Shown here piece after piece: positions 25,877 through 33,758 of a DNA stretch of 64,000 nucleotides (position 1 is the stretch's first letter; the number at the start of each line of letters is the position of its first letter). The translations under genes were made by a program, and so were the position numbers. Source of the stretch: Streptomyces hygroscopicus subsp. hygroscopicus (lineage in GTDB: Bacteria; Actinomycetota; Actinomycetes; Streptomycetales; Streptomycetaceae); contig NZ_BSSM01000001.1 in assembly GCF_030269125.1 (NCBI RefSeq), positions 620,001 through 684,000 of the forward strand, written 5' to 3'. The notes beneath the pieces are model-generated. The model was not told the DNA's origin and did no database searches. It was given only the letters and a program-made list of their open reading frames with translations.

Positions 25877-27369
25877 GCCGGCGGCCCGCTGAGCCGGCGG
25901 CCGCACTCGCCCCCGCAGTACACGGAGTCGGCGGGGCCGAGCCAGCCGCAGTCCGGACATTCCGCGAGGTCGGCCGCGGCCGGGGGGACCTCCGGGTCGG
26001 GCGGCGGACCGGCGGCCGGATGGTGCGGCGGGGTGGTCATCGCACTGGAGAGGATCAGGTGCTGCCAGTCGACGTCCTTGAGGCCGGTGCGGATCCGGCC
26101 GCTGCCGGGACCGTCCTCGATCCGGCGCAGCGCGTCCAGGAGGTGGGCGTCGCCGAGTTCGCCGGCCAGCCGCAGGGCGCGGTCGAGTTCGCGGTCCGCG
26201 GCGTCGCGGCCGTCGGTGCCGCGCAGCCAGGCCCGGTACGCGCGGGCCACGGCGGCGCTCGCCTGCTGGTACAGCTCCTGCCGGTGGACCCCGGGGTGCC
26301 GCCGGGAGGCGTCGAGCGGATTGTCGGTCCAGCGCACCAGGACGGGCCGGGGCGCCGGCAGCCGTACCGGATGCCCGAAGTCGGGTACCACGACCTCGAC
26401 GGCGGCCAGCTGGAGGTCCTCGCCCCGGTCCCGGCCGGTCGGGTCGGCGGCCAGCACCACCTGGAAGTGCCGCACCTCCTCGCCCCAGGCCCGGGTGACG
26501 TACTCGGTGCCGCGCCCGTCGCCACCGGCGGGGAGGAGTTCCCGCTCGCCGGGGACGACCTGTTTGACCTGGCGGATGACGGTGCCGGGGGTGGGGGTGA
26601 TCCTGATGCGCAGCTCGGGCACCGCGGTGCCGAGCAGTCCGGTCACCAGCTCCTCGTAGGCGGCGGTGAGTTCGGATTCCTCCCGGACGGCTCCGGCGCG
26701 GCCGTGCAGCCGTCGGGTGATGCGCAGCAGCAGTTCGGCGTCCCAGTCCTCGCCGATGCCCCAGGCGTCGCAGACGAACCGGCCCTCGCAGGCGTCCAGG
26801 GCGGTCTCCAGGGACATGGCGGCCCGGTGGTCGTGCTCGTTGCGCCCGTCGGTGAGCAGCAGGACGTGCTTGACGGGCGCGGGGTGGTCCTTCAGGAGGC
26901 GGCGGGCGAGGTCGAGCCAGGTGCCGATGGCCGTACCGCCGTTGGCGTCGAGGATGCGCACGGCCCGTGCGGCGGCGGCGCGTTCGGCGGGCCCCGCGAC
27001 GGCGAGAGCGGCCCGGTCCGGGCCGGGGTGGACGACGTCGGCGTGGAAGTGGCCGGACAGGACGGCGAACGCGGTGCCCTCGGGCAGCAGCCGGACGGCG
27101 GCCACGGTGGCGTCCTTGGCGGCGCGCAGCTTGGCGGCCGGGTAGAGCATGGAGCGGGAGGTGTCCACGATCAGCACCTCGGCCAGCGCGGGACCGCCGC
27201 CGGGAGCCCGTCCCCCGGCGAGCCCGGCGCCGCCGTGGCCGCGCACGCCGATCTCCAGGATGGCGTGCATCTCCCGTTCGGCGCCCTCTCCTCGGGCGGG
27301 CGGCTCGGCGGGCAGATCCTTCTGCTGGCCGACCTCGAGCGTCACCTCGGTCTCCTCGGCCACGGTCAT
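25873..27369 (-). CDS. VWA-domain protein with C-terminal zinc ribbon
   Basis: A 498-residue cytoplasmic protein. The von Willebrand A domain is at about residues 63-240, with a complete MIDAS: DTSRS in VLIVDTSRSM, the Thr in NGGTAIGTW, and the Asp in VLLLTDGRNE. After a beta-rich middle region the C-terminus has a zinc ribbon (CPDCGWLGPADSVYC plus a further Cys). VWA domains bind protein partners in a metal-dependent way, so it may assemble the kinase with other components. ATG at 27369 with GGGAG upstream; it begins 30 bases after the PknG stop and its stop overlaps the membrane-protein start. Confidence 0.88.
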   Translation of the reverse strand: MTVAEETEVTLEVGQQKDLPAEPPARGEGAEREMHAILEIGVRGHGGAGLAGGRAPGGGPALAEVLIVDTSRSMLYPAAKLRAAKDATVAAVRLLPEGTAFAVLSGHFHADVVHPGPDRAALAVAGPAERAAAARAVRILDANGGTAIGTWLDLARRLLKDHPAPVKHVLLLTDGRNEHDHRAAMSLETALDACEGRFVCDAWGIGEDWDAELLLRITRRLHGRAGAVREESELTAAYEELVTGLLGTAVPELRIRITPTPGTVIRQVKQVVPGERELLPAGGDGRGTEYVTRAWGEEVRHFQVVLAADPTGRDRGEDLQLAAVEVVVPDFGHPVRLPAPRPVLVRWTDNPLDASRRHPGVHRQELYQQASAAVARAYRAWLRGTDGRDAADRELDRALRLAGELGDAHLLDALRRIEDGPGSGRIRTGLKDVDWQHLILSSAMTTPPHHPAAGPPPDPEVPPAAADLAECPDCGWLGPADSVYCGGECGRRLSGPPA

Positions 27370-27399
27370 CGGCGTCTCTCCCGGGGGTCGGTCATGGGC

Positions 27400-29637
27400 T
27401 CAGAAGGTGGTCAACGGCCGTACCGCGTGGGCCAGATCGAGCAGCCGGCCGTGTTCCCGGGCGGTGCGGGCCTGGGCGGCCAGCTGGCGGAAGGAGTGTT
27501 CGAGGAGGGTGCGCAGGCCGTGCTCGTCGCCGGGTCCGAGGAGGTCTCCGGAGGGCCAGGAGCGGGCACCGCCGTACAGCGCGTTCTCCCGGACCTCGGC
27601 GATGAGCCGGGCCCGGGACTCGCCGTCCTCGGCGCCGCCGTCCAGGCGCAGTTCGGGCAGCCGCCGGGCCGCGTCGGCCAGATCGGCGGGTGTGGGCGGC
27701 AGCCCGCCCAGGATGCCGGCGCGGACGCGGACGGCGGCGATGCGGGCGGCGTCGTGGTGGCGGGAGGTGGCCGGCACGTCGTCCAGGACGCGCACGGCGG
27801 CGTCCCGGTCGCCGCCGGCCAGATGGCCGCGGGCCAGGCCGAAGGCGGCGGCGGTGTGCGCGCCGTCCCGTTTCCACACGGCCTCGTAGAAGCGCATGGC
27901 CCGTGCGGTGCGGGCGCCGTGCTCGGCGCAGTGGCCGAGGGCGAGCTTGGGCACGTACTCGCCGGGCAGCGCCCGGTACACGGCCTCGAAGCGGGCGCCT
28001 GCCAGGTCGACCTCGCCCCTGCTCAGGTGCAGGACGCCCCGGTGCCAGGCGATCCGCCAGTCGTGGCCGGCGGCGCGCTCGCCGAGCTGGGTCTCGGCCT
28101 CGGCGAGCCAGTCGGCCGCCGCGTCTTGCTCGCCGCGTCTGAGGTAGGCCCGGCACAGCCACAGCGCGGTCTCCGGGGTGCCGAGCCGGGAGTCGCGGGA
28201 CCACTGCCGGGCCACCCGGTCGGGGGCGTCGGGCGAGAAGGTGTCCAGCATCAGGGCGGCGCCGTCGGCCGGGTCGGGGACCGGTTCCGGGAGGGCGCCG
28301 GCGACCTCGGCGGGCGAGGGCGGGGAGGCGTCCAGCTCGGCCGGGCGCCGGCCGGGGCGGGCGGTCCAGTGGTCGAGGGCGGGGATCGCACCGAGCCCGG
28401 CGTCGAGGCTGGCGCCGGTGGCGCGGAACCGGGTGGAGCTCTCGGGCAGTTGCTCGCCGAACTGGAGCGAGCGGAACTCCCGCAGGACCTCCCAGAGTTG
28501 GCGGGACATCTCGGCGGCCGACCGGAACCGGGCCTGGGGTTCGGGGTGGGTGGCGCGGTCGACGAGACGGCGGAAGGAGTCGTGCGCGAGTCCGCGCGCC
28601 GGTTCGGTGTCGCGGGCCAGGGCCTGAAGGGTCATGCCGACGGTGTAGAGGTCGCTGTCGACGTGCCAGCCGCGCCGGTCGATCTCCGCCTTCGGCGGCG
28701 CGAAGGTCGCCGTGTAGACGTACGCCGACGCCCGGTCGCCGATCGCGCGGACCGCGCCGAGGTCGATGACCTTCACGGCCCGCCCGAAATGGATGACGTT
28801 GGCGGGCTTCATGTCGCAGTAGAGCAGGCCCCGTTCGTGCATGTACTCCAGTACGCCGAGGATCTTGCAGCCGTAGGTGAGGACGTGGTCGAGGCGCGGG
28901 CGGCCGTGGAAGACGCGCTCGATGTCGTCGGCGTCGAAGAGCTGTTGCAGGGAGCGGCCGCCGATGTAGTCCATGACCAGGTAGCCGGTGGCGGCCCCGC
29001 CGGGCGGCTGGTGTTCGGCGTACGTGATGATCCGCACGATGTCCGGGTGGTGCAGGTCGGTGAGGGAGCGGCGCTCCTCGACGGCCGTGCGGCGGGCCAG
29101 CGCGTCGTTCGCGTTGATCTGGCTCTTGAGGACGACGCGGTGGCCCTCGGCTCGGGTGTCCTCCGCGAGGTGGATCCAGCCGAGCCCCCCGCGCGCGAGG
29201 CAGCCGAGCACCCGGTAGTGCCCGGCGACCAGGTCGCCCCGGGCCAGTTGGGGCAGGAAGGAGTACGGGGTGCCGCAGCGGGGGCAGCGGCCGGTGGCGC
29301 GGGCGGGCTGGCCTCCGTACCCCACCCCGACGACCATGGTGCAGCCGCCCGCGCCGCAGCGCCGGCCCTCGGTGGGCGGACGCGGGTCCTCGATCAGCAC
29401 GTCGTCGGGCTCGGGCACCTCGGGCAGCACCACCAGTGCGTGCTGGTCGAGTTCGCCCACCCCGGCCACGGCGTGCACGGTCGGCGGTCCCGGGCTCTCC
29501 TCGACCACGGCGGACGGCGGGGCGGCCGGTGCGGTGCGTGGCTCGCTGCGCGGTTCGATGTGCCGGTGTCCGCAGGTGTCGCAGTACCCGGTCCCCATGA
29601 TGCGGCCCGCGCACCCGGGACGGACGCAGGAGGTCAT
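27400..29637 (-). CDS. pknG: PknG-type serine/threonine protein kinase
   Basis: A 745-residue cytoplasmic kinase with the PknG domain order. An extra N-terminal zinc ribbon (CVRPGCAGRIMGTGYCDTCG) is followed by a rubredoxin-like Cys pair region (CGAGGCT and CPRCGTPYSFLPQL, about residues 92-130). The kinase domain is at about 138-400: glycine loop GCLARGGLGWIHLA, Lys in RVVLKSQIN, catalytic YCDMKPANV, and IDLGAVR in place of DFG, as in PknG. The C-terminal half is TPR-like. The region after IDLGAVR reads TFAPPKAE instead of the usual APE. In mycobacteria PknG phosphorylates GarA to control glutamate metabolism. The ATG at 29637 overlaps the protease stop (ATGA). Confidence 0.93.
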   Translation of the reverse strand: MTSCVRPGCAGRIMGTGYCDTCGHRHIEPRSEPRTAPAAPPSAVVEESPGPPTVHAVAGVGELDQHALVVLPEVPEPDDVLIEDPRPPTEGRRCGAGGCTMVVGVGYGGQPARATGRCPRCGTPYSFLPQLARGDLVAGHYRVLGCLARGGLGWIHLAEDTRAEGHRVVLKSQINANDALARRTAVEERRSLTDLHHPDIVRIITYAEHQPPGGAATGYLVMDYIGGRSLQQLFDADDIERVFHGRPRLDHVLTYGCKILGVLEYMHERGLLYCDMKPANVIHFGRAVKVIDLGAVRAIGDRASAYVYTATFAPPKAEIDRRGWHVDSDLYTVGMTLQALARDTEPARGLAHDSFRRLVDRATHPEPQARFRSAAEMSRQLWEVLREFRSLQFGEQLPESSTRFRATGASLDAGLGAIPALDHWTARPGRRPAELDASPPSPAEVAGALPEPVPDPADGAALMLDTFSPDAPDRVARQWSRDSRLGTPETALWLCRAYLRRGEQDAAADWLAEAETQLGERAAGHDWRIAWHRGVLHLSRGEVDLAGARFEAVYRALPGEYVPKLALGHCAEHGARTARAMRFYEAVWKRDGAHTAAAFGLARGHLAGGDRDAAVRVLDDVPATSRHHDAARIAAVRVRAGILGGLPPTPADLADAARRLPELRLDGGAEDGESRARLIAEVRENALYGGARSWPSGDLLGPGDEHGLRTLLEHSFRQLAAQARTAREHGRLLDLAHAVRPLTTF

Positions 29638-31511
29638 GAGCCGCGCTCCCTCCGGGCTTCGGCGGCGGTTCGGCGGGGAGGCGGGGGCCGGTCGGGGGTG
29701 CGGGCGTGTTCGGGGGGTCGTACGGGGCGCTCGTGACCGGCGTGGCCGGGCGCCTCCCCGCCGCCCGGACCCCCGGTGTCCGGGGGCGAGTCGCCTTCCT
29801 CCACCGGCTCCGCGCCGCCCCCGCCCGCGTCGTCCGCCGCCCCGCCCGCCCCCGAGCAGAACCCGATGAACCGGTCCGCCGCGCCCTGGGCCCGTTCGAT
29901 GTCGCACGGGGTCTCGCGGAGCAGGGACAGCGCGGCCTCGTAGAGGCGGTACGCCTCCACCACCCGGTCGCCGTCCTCCCCCGCGCGCCGGCGGCACAGC
30001 GGCCACTCCGCGGTGACCCGGCCGCGGAGCTCCTCCCAGCGGCGCAGCCGCGTGTCGAGCATCCCCACGGCCTGCTCCAGGCGCTGGCGGCGGCGCTCGG
30101 CGGCGTCCTCGAAGGTGAACAGCAGGTCCGCGCGCCGGGGTTCACGGTCCTGTTCCGAGCTGTGGGCGACCCAGGCCCGGAGCATCCGGCTGCGGCCGAC
30201 GGCGCCCTCGGCCTGGTCGAGCAGCGCCTCGGTGCCGGGGGCGGCGGTCACCCGGTCCCGGCGGGCGTCGAGCGCGGGCCCCAACTCGTCCACCAGGCGG
30301 TCGAGTTCGGCGCCGAGCCGGGTCCAGCGTTCGCGCAGCGGACGGTGCACCAGGGACTCGGCGGCCTGGGCCGCCAGGCCGCCCTGGCGGCGGTGGACCA
30401 GCAGCAGCCGGGCGCCGTGCCGGGCGAGCAGGTCCAGCAGGGCGAGCAGGTCCTGGGGTTCGGCGCACTGGTCGACGCCGACCAGCACGGCGGCGAGCGG
30501 GACGCGCAGGGTGGCGAGCCGCTCGGGCCGGGGGTCGTCGCGGATGCCGAGGCGTTCGGCGATGCGGTCCATGACCTGGGCGGTGGTCAGCCCCTTGACG
30601 TCCAGGGCGAGATCGTGGGCGCCCGCCGGGGGCACGGTCTCGGGCGGGTCGTGGCTGTAGGCACTGGTGTTGCGGTGGGTGCGCAGCTCGCGGTCCGCGA
30701 GGGTGACGGCCCGTTCGAGGGTGAAGGCGCGGTCGCCCCGGGCGGGGACGACGGTGACGAGCACCGGCCAGCCCTCGCCCCGGAACCAGCCCGCGAGTTC
30801 GGTGGCGAACCGCACGTCGAGCCGCCCCGCCCCGGTGGGCGTACGACTGCGCAGCCGGGGGTCGACGGCCGAGGCGCCGTCGCTCCAGGCGGCGGCCTGC
30901 GGCAGATGGCTGAGGACGGTCTCGGTGGGGCTCATGTGGCTGAAGGCGGAGACCTGTCCCTCGTCCACGCTGAGCACGATGCCGATGACCTGGTCGGTGG
31001 CGTGGTCGACCACTCCGCCGCCGCTGAAGCCGGGGACGGCCAGCTCGCCGGGGGTGAGCGGGCGCAGCTGCACCCGGCTGTCCCGGCCCCGGGCGGCGAC
31101 CAGGGTGGCGCCGTGCCAGCGGCCGCCGTCGTCGCCGGGCGGGAAGCCGTACATGCTCACCGGTCCGTGCGGCGAGGCGAGCCGGTAGAGCCGGGTGGTG
31201 TGCCCGGCGGGCAGCGGTTCGGCGAGGCGCAGCAGGGCGAGGTCGCCGCTGCGGTCGCCGAACGCGTCCTCCTGCTCCGGTACGTGCTCGTCCGGGCGGA
31301 CCGTGGCGGTGACCGCGCCCTGTCCGGGGACGCCGACGAGCCGTACGACATACCGCTCGCCCGGCGTGACGACATGCCCCGCGGTGAGCACCCGGTCGGG
31401 CGCGAGCAGCACCCCGGCTCCGAGCACCTCGCCGTCCGGTGCCTCGATGCGGGCGATCCAAGTCGGTGTACGTAAGCGGGACTTGACGGCTCGTTCCCCC
31501 GTGCGCGTCAT
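29634..31511 (-). CDS. Cytosolic trypsin-like protease fused to a large accessory region
   Basis: A 625-residue protein, first gene of the kinase operon. A trypsin-like domain covers about residues 15-215 with a full triad: His46 in LTAGHVV, Asp in RSGDLALL (about 90) and Ser in PGFSGGGVVD (about 162). There is no signal peptide, so it acts inside the cell. Residues about 220-400 contain VTVVPARGD and LAAVLVGVDQCAEPQDL, which recall strands of a STAND-type NTPase, but I see no Walker A. Residues 400-560 are helical, and the C-terminal 60 are Pro/Gly-rich and disordered. Cytosolic trypsins fused to signalling domains occur in bacterial conflict systems. Its role with PknG is unknown. Confidence 0.85.
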   Translation of the reverse strand: MTRTGERAVKSRLRTPTWIARIEAPDGEVLGAGVLLAPDRVLTAGHVVTPGERYVVRLVGVPGQGAVTATVRPDEHVPEQEDAFGDRSGDLALLRLAEPLPAGHTTRLYRLASPHGPVSMYGFPPGDDGGRWHGATLVAARGRDSRVQLRPLTPGELAVPGFSGGGVVDHATDQVIGIVLSVDEGQVSAFSHMSPTETVLSHLPQAAAWSDGASAVDPRLRSRTPTGAGRLDVRFATELAGWFRGEGWPVLVTVVPARGDRAFTLERAVTLADRELRTHRNTSAYSHDPPETVPPAGAHDLALDVKGLTTAQVMDRIAERLGIRDDPRPERLATLRVPLAAVLVGVDQCAEPQDLLALLDLLARHGARLLLVHRRQGGLAAQAAESLVHRPLRERWTRLGAELDRLVDELGPALDARRDRVTAAPGTEALLDQAEGAVGRSRMLRAWVAHSSEQDREPRRADLLFTFEDAAERRRQRLEQAVGMLDTRLRRWEELRGRVTAEWPLCRRRAGEDGDRVVEAYRLYEAALSLLRETPCDIERAQGAADRFIGFCSGAGGAADDAGGGGAEPVEEGDSPPDTGGPGGGEAPGHAGHERPVRPPEHARTPDRPPPPRRTAAEARRERGS

Positions 31512-31602
31512 GCTGCCGAGGCTACTCCCCGTACCGGCTCGGAACTACCGGTGTGCACGAGGATGCCGCATGTGAATGTTCGCCCATAATCAAACACATG
31601 AG

Positions 31603-31622
31603 CTATACATCGTGTGTATAGT
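31603..31622 (+). promoter_or_regulatory. Operator and -10 element for a leaderless deacetylase transcript
   Basis: CTATACA-TCGTG-TGTATAG (31603-31621) is a perfect 7-bp inverted repeat whose right arm overlaps a -10-like TATAGT (31617-31622). The ATG is six bases after the -10, suggesting a leaderless mRNA. No clear -35 is visible. Confidence 0.5.
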
Positions 31623-31628
31623 CCGCGC

Positions 31629-32447
31629 ATGCCTCGTACGTTCGAGAACACCCGGACGCCGTCGTCCGCGCCCCGGAAGACGGGCGCAGGGCGCCGCGGG
31701 TTCCGCCCGGCCGCGCTCCTCTCCGCCGCCGCCTGCGTGGCACTCGCCCTGACCGGCTGCGCGCAGGTCGAGACCACCTCGCCGAGCACCGCGCGCGAGC
31801 AGGCGGCGCAGGGGGCGCCGGCGAGCTTCGGCGGCGTCGACTGCCGCAAGGCCAGGTGCATCGCGCTCACCTTCGACGCCGGCCCCAGCGAGAACTCACC
31901 GAAGCTGCTGGACATCCTGAAGGAGAAGCGGGTCCACGCGACGTTCTTCCTGCTCGGCAAGCGGCACATCGAGAGGTATCCGCAGCTGGTCAAGCGCATG
32001 TCGGCCGAGGGGCACGAGGTGGCCAGCCACACCTGGGACCACAGGATCCTCACGGACATATCCGACGACCAGGTGCGCGACGAGCTGCGGCGGCCCAATG
32101 ACGCCATCGAGCGGCTCACGGGCCGCAAGCCCACGCTGATGCGCCCGCCGCAGGGCCGCACGGACGCCGACGTCCACAGAATCTGCGAGGAGCTGGGGCT
32201 CGCGGAGGTTCTGTGGAGCGTCACCGCCAAGGACTACACGACCAATGACTCGGCGCTCATCAAGAAGCGCGTCCTCGACCAGGCCGACCGGGACGGGATC
32301 ATCCTGCTGCACGACATCTACCCCGGGACCGTGCCCGCCGTCCCCGGCATCATCGACGCCCTCAAGCAACGCGGATACACCTTCGTGACCGTCCCCCGGC
32401 TGCTCGCGCCCGGCAGGGCGGAACCGGGCAAGGTCTACCGCCCCTGA
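31629..32447 (+). CDS. Lipoprotein polysaccharide deacetylase (NodB domain)
   Basis: A 272-residue lipoprotein. The N-terminal basic and hydrophobic region ends in a lipobox LTGC (Cys about residue 43). The NodB/CE4 domain has motif 1 LTFDAGPS (catalytic and metal Asp; the usual TFDDGP appears as TFDAGP), motif 2 SHTWDH with two His, motif 3 RPPQGR, and LLHDIYP near the end. The second Asp of motif 1, a metal ligand in classical enzymes, is Ala here, so activity may be altered. It should act on the cell wall peptidoglycan or another surface glycan. No ribosome binding site precedes the ATG at 31629; the TATAGT just upstream fits leaderless initiation. Confidence 0.88.
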   Translation: MPRTFENTRTPSSAPRKTGAGRRGFRPAALLSAAACVALALTGCAQVETTSPSTAREQAAQGAPASFGGVDCRKARCIALTFDAGPSENSPKLLDILKEKRVHATFFLLGKRHIERYPQLVKRMSAEGHEVASHTWDHRILTDISDDQVRDELRRPNDAIERLTGRKPTLMRPPQGRTDADVHRICEELGLAEVLWSVTAKDYTTNDSALIKKRVLDQADRDGIILLHDIYPGTVPAVPGIIDALKQRGYTFVTVPRLLAPGRAEPGKVYRP

Positions 32448-32529
32448 ACCGCCGCGCACGGTTGGGCCGACCGGGTGAGGCGGTGCCGAACTCCCGGCCG
32501 GGCGGCGCTCATTGCCTACGATCGTCGGC

Positions 32530-32970
32530 GTGCCGACCTTCTCCCTCACCCGCACCGTCCCGCTCCCCCTGGCCGAGACCTGGCGCCGGCTCACCGAGTG
32601 GCCCCGCCACGCGGGCGCCGTGCCGCTGACCCGGATCAGGCTGCTCACCCCCGGGCCGACCGACGTGGGCACCCGTTTCACGGCCCGCTCCGGCATCGGT
32701 CCGCTCACCGTGGACGACACCATGGAGGTGACCGTCTGGCGCCCGCCCGTGGGTGACGAGGGCGGGCTGTGCCGGCTGGAGAAGCGGGGGCGGGTGGTGC
32801 TCGGCTGGGCGGAGATCGAGGTACGGCCGGGGCCGGGAGGCCGCAGCCGGGTGGTGTGGCGGGAGGAACTGCGGGTGCGGTTCCTGCCGCGCGCCTTCGA
32901 CGGGGTCGTCACGCGTACGGCGCGCGCGGTCTTCGGGCGCGGGGTGAACAGGCTGCTCAGGCGGGCCTGA
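32530..32970 (+). CDS. SRPBCC-family (START-like) protein
   Basis: A 146-residue soluble protein with the helix-grip layout of polyketide cyclase/dehydrase-like SRPBCC proteins: FSLTRTVPLPLAETWRRLTEWPRHAG at the N-terminus (shown in part), DVGTRFTARSGIGPLTVDD strands, and a C-terminal long helix RTARAVFGRGVNRLL. These proteins bind hydrophobic ligands; no catalytic residue can be assigned. I use GTG at 32530. A TTG at 32512 in the same frame is the alternative, and neither has a strong ribosome binding site. Confidence 0.85.
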   Translation: MPTFSLTRTVPLPLAETWRRLTEWPRHAGAVPLTRIRLLTPGPTDVGTRFTARSGIGPLTVDDTMEVTVWRPPVGDEGGLCRLEKRGRVVLGWAEIEVRPGPGGRSRVVWREELRVRFLPRAFDGVVTRTARAVFGRGVNRLLRRA

Positions 32971-33017
32971 ACGGCGGCGCTCCGGACGGCCCCGACGATC
33001 CCGCGGCGACCGGGACC

Positions 33018-33659
33018 TCAGTCCTTGCGGCCCGTCGCCGCCACCGTCACGCCCAGGCCGATCATCGCCAGGCCGCCGACGCCGCCGACCGCGGACAGTC
33101 GGCGGGGCGAGCGGGCGAACCAGTCGCGGGCGGCGGAGGCGACCAGGCCCCAGAGGCTGTCGGAGGCCAGCGCGATGACGTTGAAGACCAGGCCCAGCAG
33201 CAGCATCTGCGCCGGCACATGACCCTGGGCGCGGTCCACGAACTGGGGCAGTACGGCGGCGAAGAACACCATCGTCTTGGGGTTGGCCACGCCGACCGCG
33301 AAGCCCTCCCCCAGGGTGCGCAGCCCGCCCCGCTCGGGTGCACCGGACTCGGCGAACGCGGCACGCAGGGAACCGCGTCGCCGCCACGCCTTGATCCCGA
33401 GGTACACCAGATAGGCGGCGCCCGCGAGCTTGAGCGCGGTGAAGAGCAGCACCGAGCGTTCCACCACCGGTCCGATGCCGAGGGCCACGGCGGCGACGAG
33501 GACGTAGGCGCCGAGCGTGTTGCCGGCGACCGTGGTCAGCGCGGCGCGACGGCCGTGCGCCAGCGCCCGCCCGACGACGAAGAGCACGCTCGGGCCGGGT
33601 ATCACGATCAGCAGGAGGGACAGCGCCGCGAAGGCGAGCAGCCGGTCGGTGGAGACCAT
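33018..33659 (-). CDS. LysE/RhtB-family amino acid exporter
   Basis: A 213-residue inner-membrane exporter with about six hydrophobic helices. The family signature PGPSVLFVVGRALAHGRRAAL is at about residues 21-41, with FAVGVANPKTMVFFAAVLPQF at about 119-139 (both shown in parts here). LysE/RhtB proteins export amino acids such as lysine, threonine or homoserine lactone; the substrate cannot be assigned. The ATG at 33659 has no clear ribosome binding site and may be used in a leaderless mRNA. Confidence 0.92.
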   Translation of the reverse strand: MVSTDRLLAFAALSLLLIVIPGPSVLFVVGRALAHGRRAALTTVAGNTLGAYVLVAAVALGIGPVVERSVLLFTALKLAGAAYLVYLGIKAWRRRGSLRAAFAESGAPERGGLRTLGEGFAVGVANPKTMVFFAAVLPQFVDRAQGHVPAQMLLLGLVFNVIALASDSLWGLVASAARDWFARSPRRLSAVGGVGGLAMIGLGVTVAATGRKD

Positions 33660-33702
33660 GGGCCCATGACAACACAGGGCCCGGGGCGCGCGGCAATCCC
33701 TT

Positions 33703-33744
33703 TTTCCCCGCGGCCCGGTCCGGGGTTTCCCCGCGGCCCGGTCC
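33703..33744. repeat. 19-bp direct repeat upstream of LysE gene
   Basis: TTTCCCCGCGGCCCGGTCC occurs at 33703-33721 and again at 33726-33744 (23-base period), between the XdhC stop and the LysE start. Confidence 0.85.
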
Positions 33745-33758
33745 CGGGCTCAGGCCAC

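Noticed and set aside
26020..29736. 1238-codon plus-strand open frame
   Set aside because: It is antisense to the VWA and PknG genes, which have clear motifs; no domain is visible in this frame.
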